DNA from: Bartonella taylorii 8TBB
GTDB taxonomy: Bacteria; Pseudomonadota; Alphaproteobacteria; Rhizobiales; Rhizobiaceae
DNA: 64,000 nt
Assembly: GCF_902825155.1 (NCBI RefSeq)
Contig: NZ_CADEAG010000009.1
Location: 1 to 64,000 of the forward strand
Reading direction: 5' to 3'
Shown in pieces: positions 59,522 through 64,000 of this stretch. The first letter of the stretch is position 1, and each line of letters opens with the position of its first letter. The notes beneath the pieces are model-generated. The model made no database searches and was not told the DNA's origin. It saw only the letters and a program-made list of their open reading frames with translations. A program made the position numbers and the translations under genes.

Positions 59522-61060
59522 ATGACTATTATAATAAAACCGGGTGAGGTAACGCTTAATGAACTTGAAACTATTTATTTCCATGGTGAGGTGAGTAAAC
59601 TTCACAGTAACACGCATTTAGCTATCAAAAAAGGAGCAGAGCGTATTGCTGAAATTGCTGCTGGAAGTGAGCCAGTTTATGGCATCAATACTGGTTTTGG
59701 TAAATTGGCTTCGATTAAAATTGGGGCAAACGATGTAGCTATTTTACAAAGAAATCTTATTTTATCACATTGTTGTGGTGTGGGAGAACCTTTAACGGAA
59801 AATGTTGTGCGTTTGATGATGACCTTAAAGCTTCTTTCTTTAGGGCGAGGGGCTTCTGGTGTTCGTTTAGAGTTGATATATTTGCTAGAAAATATGCTTG
59901 CAAAAGGCGTTATTCCTGTCATCCCTGAAAAGGGATCTGTTGGTGCATCAGGTGATCTTGCGCCGCTTGCTCATATGGCTGCTGTTATGATGGGAGAGGG
60001 AGAAGCATTCTTTCAAAACATTCGCATGAGTGGAGCAGCAGCTTTAGAGAAAGCAGGATTGTCTCCTATTATTTTAGAAGCAAAAGAAGGACTAGCCCTT
60101 ATCAATGGCACTCAAACATCAACAGCACTTGCTCTTGCCGGTCTTTTTCATAGTCATCGGGCATTGTGTGGTGGACTTCTTGCAGGGGCACTGACAACAG
60201 ATGCCATTATGGGGTCAACAGCACCGTTTCATCCTGACATCCATATTTTACGGGGCCATTATGGGCAGATTTCTGTATCACAAACATTAAAAAAGCTTTT
60301 AGAGGATTCAGAAATTCGGGCTGCACATTTACGTGGTGATAATCGTGTACAGGATCCTTACTGTATACGTTGCCAACCACAGGTCATGGGAGCATGTTTT
60401 GATATTCTTATCGCAGCAGCAAAAACACTCATTATTGAAGCGAATGCAGTTACAGATAATCCATTGATTTTAAGAAATGGGGAGGTTGTGTCAGGTGGAA
60501 ATTTTCATGCTGAACCTGTAGCATTTGCTGCTGATCAGATTGCACTTGCTTTATGTGAAATAGGCTCTATTTCTCAAAGACGTATTGCTCTTATGGTCGA
60601 TCCAGCAGTTTCTTATGGACTTCCAGCTTTTTTAGCGCAAAATGCGGGTCTTAATTCAGGCTTTATGATTGCTGAAGTAACTGCAGCTGCTTTAATGGCT
60701 GAAAATAAACAAATGGCACATCCTGCTTCTGTTGATTCAACACCAACTTCCGCAAATCAGGAAGATCACGTTTCCATGGCTTGTCATGGCGCTCGCCGAT
60801 TATTAGCAATGAGTGAAAACCTTTTTAATATTATCGGCATTGAAACACTTATTGCAGCACAAGGAATTGAATACCGTGCGCCTTTAAAAACAAGCTCCTT
60901 CTTACAGTTTGTTATGGAGCATTTGCGTAAAAATGTTGGTACTCTTAAAGGAGATCGCTATATGGCTCCAGATCTTCATAAAGGATATATTCTTGTGCGT
61001 GAAGGATATTTATTATCCGTTATACCGGAAACAATTTTTCCTCAACTAGAACTTAGATAA
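59522..61060 (+). CDS. hutH: Histidine ammonia-lyase
   Basis: A 512-residue HAL that deaminates histidine to urocanate. The self-made MIO cofactor comes from A142-S143-G144 in [15 protein letters not shown]. Other signatures are [11 protein letters not shown] near residue 53, [15 protein letters not shown] and TDNPLI. The length is standard. The start ATG 59522 follows AAGAAAGAAAATT, a weak site. No hutU, hutI, hutG or hutC lies in the window. Two small genes and an amino-acid permease follow on the same strand. Confidence 0.95.
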   Translation: MTIIIKPGEVTLNELETIYFHGEVSKLHSNTHLAIKKGAERIAEIAAGSEPVYGINTGFGKLASIKIGANDVAILQRNLILSHCCGVGEPLTENVVRLMMTLKLLSLGRGASGVRLELIYLLENMLAKGVIPVIPEKGSVGASGDLAPLAHMAAVMMGEGEAFFQNIRMSGAAALEKAGLSPIILEAKEGLALINGTQTSTALALAGLFHSHRALCGGLLAGALTTDAIMGSTAPFHPDIHILRGHYGQISVSQTLKKLLEDSEIRAAHLRGDNRVQDPYCIRCQPQVMGACFDILIAAAKTLIIEANAVTDNPLILRNGEVVSGGNFHAEPVAFAADQIALALCEIGSISQRRIALMVDPAVSYGLPAFLAQNAGLNSGFMIAEVTAAALMAENKQMAHPASVDSTPTSANQEDHVSMACHGARRLLAMSENLFNIIGIETLIAAQGIEYRAPLKTSSFLQFVMEHLRKNVGTLKGDRYMAPDLHKGYILVREGYLLSVIPETIFPQLELR

Positions 61061-61192
61061 TATTTATTTTGAATTCCATGTGGAAGGAGGGAAAGTTAAT
61101 TCTTGAACTTATTTCTACAAAATTGAGGAAAGTAATGATATATTTGAATAATTAAATAAATATGTAGTCATTTATTTGCTGGTATCTATAGG

Positions 61193-61480
61193 GTGTTTGG
61201 GTCCAATTATCTTCTTAATATTATGTTTCATGATGATCCGATTATCAACCAAGCTTATGAAAATGAATATTGGGAGAACTACTTTTGGGAATTTTTAGAC
61301 TGCCGTTTTGGGACTATCTTCCGTAAATTTATAAATTATAGATCATATTCTTATATAATTTTACCATTTATAAAAAATGGCTTATATGTGTCGTATTCAG
61401 TGAAATTAAGAGTTTTGTTGTATGTTTCTTTTGTTTTTACGATGTTTTATGATATTTTAGAGTTACTTTTTGTATTTTGA
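61193..61480 (+). CDS. Hypothetical small protein
   Basis: A 95-codon frame from GTG 61193; an ATG at 61223 would give 85 residues (MFHDDPIINQAYENEYWENY). The N-terminal half is acidic and aromatic, and the C-terminal half is hydrophobic (LRVLLYVSFVFTMFYDILELLFVF), perhaps one membrane segment. No clear ribosome-binding site is seen. Codon use is very AT-rich. I recognise no family, and it may be a fragment. It precedes the small exported protein by 20 bases. Confidence 0.35.
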   Translation: MFGSNYLLNIMFHDDPIINQAYENEYWENYFWEFLDCRFGTIFRKFINYRSYSYIILPFIKNGLYVSYSVKLRVLLYVSFVFTMFYDILELLFVF

Positions 61481-61501
61481 ATCGAAAGCAAAGAGGAAAA
61501 C

Positions 61502-61864
61502 ATGTTTAAAAATCATACATTATACATTTTAATGACAGCTATTTTTTGTTTTTCGCAAATTGTGGAGGTTCATGCGAATCTTTGGAGAACTAGATCTCAA
61601 GAGGGTATTTTCATTGCCATAGTTGCCCAAGAGAAAGATACTCTTGTTCAGACGAAAAAGATATTTGTTATTGGTAGTTCAGGGCAAAATGCTAGAGAAA
61701 GAGGCAGGTCTATTAACGGAAAAAAGGTTGATAAGATTATTTTTACCGCAATAATTCTTTTTCTTGGAAGACTTGCGTTTAAGGCGGTTGGAGTTCTTAA
61801 GAGATGGGCTGGGGCTGCACTTTCTCAAGCTTTTGAAGATTGGCGAGATTCACTTTATCACTGA
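61502..61864 (+). CDS. Small exported or membrane protein of unknown function
   Basis: A 120-residue protein with a signal peptide ending near residue 25 (IVEVHA/NLW). A polar, basic middle part (about 26-75) is followed by a hydrophobic segment at about 77-98 (IIFTAIILFLGRLAFKAVGVL) and an amphipathic tail ending DWRDSLYH. AAAGAGGAAAAC precedes the ATG, a good ribosome-binding site. I recognise no domain. The signal peptide plus second hydrophobic segment suggest an inner-membrane or exported protein. Confidence 0.65.
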   Translation: MFKNHTLYILMTAIFCFSQIVEVHANLWRTRSQEGIFIAIVAQEKDTLVQTKKIFVIGSSGQNARERGRSINGKKVDKIIFTAIILFLGRLAFKAVGVLKRWAGAALSQAFEDWRDSLYH

Positions 61865-62324
61865 TTAAGCTATTAAATTGATATTAAAAAGTTAGTTCAT
61901 GCGCTATCGCGTATAATTTGTAATTGTTATGAGCTAAAAAAGTAAGAGAGAGTTTATTTAAAGCAATAATAAAAACTTTAACGCACTCGTTTTCAAATAT
62001 AGCGGTACGAATTTTTAAGCTTCTATTTCAATAAACTGAAAAGAAAGCATGGGATTGATATTGCATTAAATTCTCTATTTTTTGCAGACAAATAGAGGAT
62101 ATGAAAATGAATCACATGACAATTATAAAAAATTTTATTACCACTTGATTTTAATAAAATGATACAAAATTGTAGTCCATAAAAATAGCTAAATAATTTG
62201 TAATAAAAATATTTTTTATTGCCTAAGGTGGAGTGTTTGACGCGCCATTGTACAATGCCTTTTTTTAAATATATTTGGGAGAGAAACATAAGGTTTTATT
62301 TATCATAGAATTGGCGTTGTGATT
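61865..62324. other. Spacer before the permease gene
   Basis: About 460 bases, AT-rich, with stops in all frames and no recognisable gene or RNA. It should hold the permease promoter, which I could not place with confidence. Confidence 0.45.
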
Positions 62325-63737
62325 ATGGATTTTATTAATATTTCAGTTAAGAAAGAAAAAATGGTAACAAATGAACTGAAACGAGGTATGAGCAAGCGCC
62401 AAGTTATTTTTTTAGCCCTTGGCTCTGCTATTGGAACAGGTCTTTTTTACGGGTCTGCACAAGCTATTAAGCTTGCTGGTCCAAGTGTTTTGATTGCTTA
62501 TTGTATTGCTGGTTTAGCTATTTTTATGGTTATGCGAGCTCTCGGTGAAATGATGATTCATAATCCACTGTCCGGTTCTTTTGCTCGTTATGCTGCAAAT
62601 TATATATCACCGTTAGCTGGTTTTTTAACGGGATGGACATATGTATTTGAGATGATTCTTGTTGGTTTAGCTGATATCACAGCTTTTGCGACTTATATGG
62701 GGTTTTGGTATCCTGATGTTGCACCTTGGATATGGGCACTCAGCATTACCCTGATCATTACAGGGATTAATTTAGCAGCAGTAGAGGTATATGGTGAACT
62801 GGAGTTCTGGCTATCTTCCATTAAAATTATTGCTATCATTGCGATGATCGTTTTAGGGATAGCAATAATTTTGTGTGGTTGGAATACAAGTACAAATTCT
62901 TCCACCGTTGGTATTCACAATTTGTGGGAAAATGGTGGTATTTTTCCCAATGGATGGTTTGGTTTTTTAGCTTGTTTTAGTGTTGTTGTTTTTGCTTTTG
63001 GTGGCATAGAAATTATAGGGATGGCAGTGATGGAAGTACAAAATCCTCTTCAAACCATTTCAAAGGCAATTAATTCTACTCCCGTTCGTATTTTACTATT
63101 TTATATCATGACGTTAGCTATTTTAATGTCACTTTATCCTTGGAAGGAAATTGGCCTTATGGACAGTCCTTTTGTTTCAATTTTTGAAAACCTTGGAATC
63201 TCATCCGCAGCAAACATTCTGAATATTGTTGTTGTTACTGCGGCTATTTCAGCGATGAATAGTGGAATGTATGGTGCTTGTCGCATGATACATGGGTTAT
63301 CGCAGGAAGGTTATGCTTTAAAAGAGTTTCAGTATTTATCAAAAAACGGTATACCAATTCTTGTTATTCTACTGATCTTTATCATTTTTCTTCTTGGTGT
63401 TGTCCTTAATTATTTTTACCATGAAGGGTTATTTTTTCTCATTGCAGCAATGGCAACATTTGCAACGGTTTTTGTTTGGATGATGATTTTACTTTCGCAA
63501 ATTTTTATGCGGCTGAAAATGTCTAAAGAAGTACAGTGTGGTTTGAAGTTTCCAATTCCATTTTGGCCCATAGGACCAATTTTTTCTATTTTGTTTATGG
63601 TTTTTATTTTTATTTTATTATGGTTTTTCGATGATACGCGGCCAGTTTTGATTATAGGTATTAGTTGGATTGTTTTGCTTGTTATTTGTTTTTATGCACT
63701 TAAACTTTATAATTTGAAAAAAGGCAGTGCTCATTAG
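62325..63737 (+). CDS. APC-family amino-acid permease
   Basis: A 470-residue transporter with about twelve membrane spans, of the amino-acid transporter (AAT) subgroup that includes ProY, AroP and HutT-like proteins. The first span contains GSAIGTGLFYGSAQAIKLAGPSV, the unwound substrate site. VMRALGEMMIHNPLSGSFARYAANYI follows, and span 6 holds FGGIEIIGMAVMEVQNP. Lying after hutH it may import histidine, but the order alone does not prove this; proline or another amino acid is possible. The start is uncertain: ATG 62325 or an internal ATG at 62361 preceded by AAGAAAGAAAAA. Confidence 0.88.
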   Translation: MDFINISVKKEKMVTNELKRGMSKRQVIFLALGSAIGTGLFYGSAQAIKLAGPSVLIAYCIAGLAIFMVMRALGEMMIHNPLSGSFARYAANYISPLAGFLTGWTYVFEMILVGLADITAFATYMGFWYPDVAPWIWALSITLIITGINLAAVEVYGELEFWLSSIKIIAIIAMIVLGIAIILCGWNTSTNSSTVGIHNLWENGGIFPNGWFGFLACFSVVVFAFGGIEIIGMAVMEVQNPLQTISKAINSTPVRILLFYIMTLAILMSLYPWKEIGLMDSPFVSIFENLGISSAANILNIVVVTAAISAMNSGMYGACRMIHGLSQEGYALKEFQYLSKNGIPILVILLIFIIFLLGVVLNYFYHEGLFFLIAAMATFATVFVWMMILLSQIFMRLKMSKEVQCGLKFPIPFWPIGPIFSILFMVFIFILLWFFDDTRPVLIIGISWIVLLVICFYALKLYNLKKGSAH

Positions 63738-64000
63738 AATATGAATAAGGGCTAAACTAAAAAGAATAGCTGATGATTTTCGAGAAAAAGACACGTGATA
63801 ATCGCCTATCTGTGATTAAGGATAGTTTTCTAATCATCGTTTGGTGTTGGAGCTATGCTGATTTCCTTGCCAATAAATAACTGCTATTCAATCATATAGA
63901 GTAGAGACAGTAACAAAACTGGGTGAGGATTATTGATTGATACCGTCGTAAATAAAGTCGTCTAGATAGACATGGTGACAAGTGCAGGATTAGGCAGCTT
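63738..64000. other. Right end of the window, no gene seen
   Basis: About 260 bases after the permease. I see no open frame, RNA gene or clear terminator. A gene may begin beyond the window. Confidence 0.4.

Overview
The window is AT-rich, densely coded bacterial chromosome. Gene order and protein features point to an alphaproteobacterium of the Rhizobiales, most likely Bartonella: tuf / tRNA-Trp / secE-nusG-rplKAJL-rpoBC, rpsB-tsf-pyrH-frr-(uppS)-cdsA-rseP-bamA-lpxD-fabZ-lpxA-lpxI-lpxB, LpxI for lipid A synthesis, an EipB/DUF1849 protein, class II DAHP synthase, two glutamyl-tRNA synthetases, and long decaying intergenic stretches. The genus is inferred from sequence character and not from a database search.

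Layout. 1-12.7 kb: end of tuf, tRNA-Trp, then the secretion, ribosomal-protein and RNA-polymerase cluster, with structured leaders before rplK and rplJ and a terminator after rpoC. 12.7-17.3 kb: a looser region with a decayed MerR-type regulator, a nitroreductase, a possible tiny membrane peptide, L-serine dehydratase and about 1 kb without a recognisable gene. 17.3-24 kb: a D,D-carboxypeptidase with a SPOR domain and a small companion gene, clpS-clpA, a HIT protein, a RidA-like protein and an EipB-like envelope protein. 24-37.2 kb: the translation, phospholipid, outer-membrane and lipid A cluster. Here uppS, expected between frr and cdsA, is a heavily decayed pseudogene. 37.2-41.4 kb: a minus-strand polar amino-acid ABC transporter operon with two tandem, about 92% identical binding-protein genes. 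41.9-57.7 kb: gltA, gltX1, comEC, rpiA, a DUF2059 protein, glutathione reductase, class II DAHP synthase, nadE-gltX2, a DEAD-box helicase and nadK. 57.9-64 kb: tRNA-Arg(CCG), a 1.5-kb gene-poor stretch with two terminator-like hairpins, hutH, two small unknown genes and an APC-family amino-acid permease.

How it fits together. Most genes are core housekeeping: transcription, translation, envelope biogenesis and cofactor synthesis. The accessory content concerns amino-acid supply: serine dehydratase, histidine ammonia-lyase with a permease, and the ABC importer. Decay marks (merR, uppS, the stub of a permease gene, long empty spacers) suggest ongoing genome reduction. I see no CRISPR array, insertion sequence, prophage or clearly new multi-gene system. 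The observations most worth following are the uppS pseudogene, the tandem binding-protein duplication that carries a stub of the next gene, and the hairpin-rich spacers at 41.4-41.9 and 58-59.5 kb.
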